A stretch of 64,000 bases of DNA from Oreocharis arfaki (taxonomy: Eukaryota; Chordata; Aves; Passeriformes; Paramythiidae). Where the stretch lies: the NCBI GenBank assembly GCA_013398015.1, contig VZRR01008214.1, forward strand, positions 414,320-478,319, written 5' to 3'. A model generated the notes under the pieces. The model was not told the DNA's origin, did no database searches, and saw only the letters and a list, made by a program, of their open reading frames with translations. The position numbers were made by a program, and so were the translations under genes. Of the stretch, positions 63,141 to 64,000 are shown piece after piece. Numbering within the stretch: the stretch's first letter is position 1; every line of letters begins with the position of its first letter.

Positions 63141-64000
63141 TCCAAACTTTGACCAAACAAAGGTTATTTAGCTATTTGTTGTTAATTACCGTTTCCTGAC
63201 TCTTACTCCCATTTTATTAGTGCTATGAAAGACTGAAATGATAAACAGAACCTGTAAGAAATATTAGTGAAGAATATACTAACTAAGGATAATTAAAAGC
63301 AAAGTGAGGCTGAGCAGGCAGATAATATCTATAACGGAAAAGGATATTATCTGGGGTTGGGTTTTTTTGTGAGGAAAATGCAGTTATTCATGTTAGATAT
63401 CTGCAGGGTAACTTTCATTGCAAGTTTGGTTACAATAGCCTTTAGGAGGCATTTAAAAATCAAGTGTATTGTTATGACAATTAAACCTACAACTTACACA
63501 TGCATTAATAAAACAGGTTTTCAATCATATCTTTTTAGTAACGTGGTTCTTTTATTTATTCAGTGTCTGAATGGGTTAGATTTATTTTCAGTCAATGTAC
63601 TTGATAAAAAAATGCTCATATCTAAGGCTGCAGAGGAAGACCTCTGCCTGACATAGATGTGGCAGCACAGAGATAGAAAATTAATACCTCAGTATTAAAA
63701 GTACCAATGAAAATAATAATAATATGTTGAAGGAAAAAGAGCAAAACAGACAAGGCAAGAAGCAGAAGTCCTCATAAGAAGAGATTAAAATAGGAAGAAA
63801 AAAATCCCACCTCCGACCTAGCATTTATTTTTTTGAAAAATCCCTTCAAATTGGAAAGTGACAAGTGTAACAGTCTCTTTTTTAGTAATGAGGACTGTTG
63901 ACACTGCTTTAGATATTATTATTGTTTTCTCACTAATACATTTTTTTAATATCTGTGTTTAATGCTCAGAGGAAGGACTCAGGATACTAATGGTTATGAG
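63141..64000 (+). other. Intron sequence to the window end
   Basis: AT-rich intron; nothing recognised. Confidence 0.65.

Noticed and set aside
1..64000. CRISPR arrays, tRNA or rRNA genes, bacterial operons
   Set aside because: No spaced repeat arrays, no cloverleaf or rRNA sequence recognised, and splicing plus CR1 content show this is a bird nuclear genome.

Overview
The window is intronic vertebrate DNA, almost certainly from a bird. It is AT-rich with no operon-like gene packing. Its recognisable repeats are those of avian genomes: CR1 LINE fragments (two of them ending in the ATTCTATG-type 3' repeat) and solo LTRs resembling avian ERVL and related families. I saw no mammalian Alu or L1 sequence. 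The species cannot be fixed from the sequence alone.

Only two coding exons are convincing, both on the + strand and about 37.6 kb apart. The first (20395-20589, 195 bp) encodes a complete Sushi/CCP domain. The second (58230-58437, 208 bp) encodes the first part of a CUB domain. Both have good acceptor and donor sites and both meet in phase 1, so they splice in frame to give ...PICRAEDACGG.... This Sushi-then-CUB order identifies a CSMD (CUB and Sushi multiple domains) gene. The residues fit CSMD3 best, with CSMD1 and CSMD2 as the alternatives. The product would be a very large single-pass membrane protein of neurons, and this window holds only about 130 of its residues. The intron before the first exon is longer than 20.3 kb, and the intron after the second runs past the window end.

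The rest is intron. Positions 1-20394 are mostly unique AT-rich sequence with one CR1 3' tail. Positions 23.6-25.7 kb hold a decayed CR1 ORF2 with an internal deletion. Positions 31.2-37.3 kb hold two antisense CR1 pieces and a GC-rich solo LTR. Positions 41.2-43.4 kb hold a stack of insertions: an antisense CR1, then an ERVL-type LTR inside or beside it, then a third element inside that LTR with a direct repeat on each side. Positions 44.8-51.7 kb hold more CR1 tails and three LTRs, followed by a GATA microsatellite. Positions 53.26-53.80 kb are a CpG island built largely from a 40-bp minisatellite, sharply different in composition from everything around it. A CR1 endonuclease fragment follows at 54.7 kb, and another ERVL-type LTR, in sense orientation, lies at 62.7-63.1 kb.

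I found no new biological system. The parts most worth checking are the intragenic CpG-island minisatellite, the nested insertion at 42.6-43.3 kb and a few strong palindromes.
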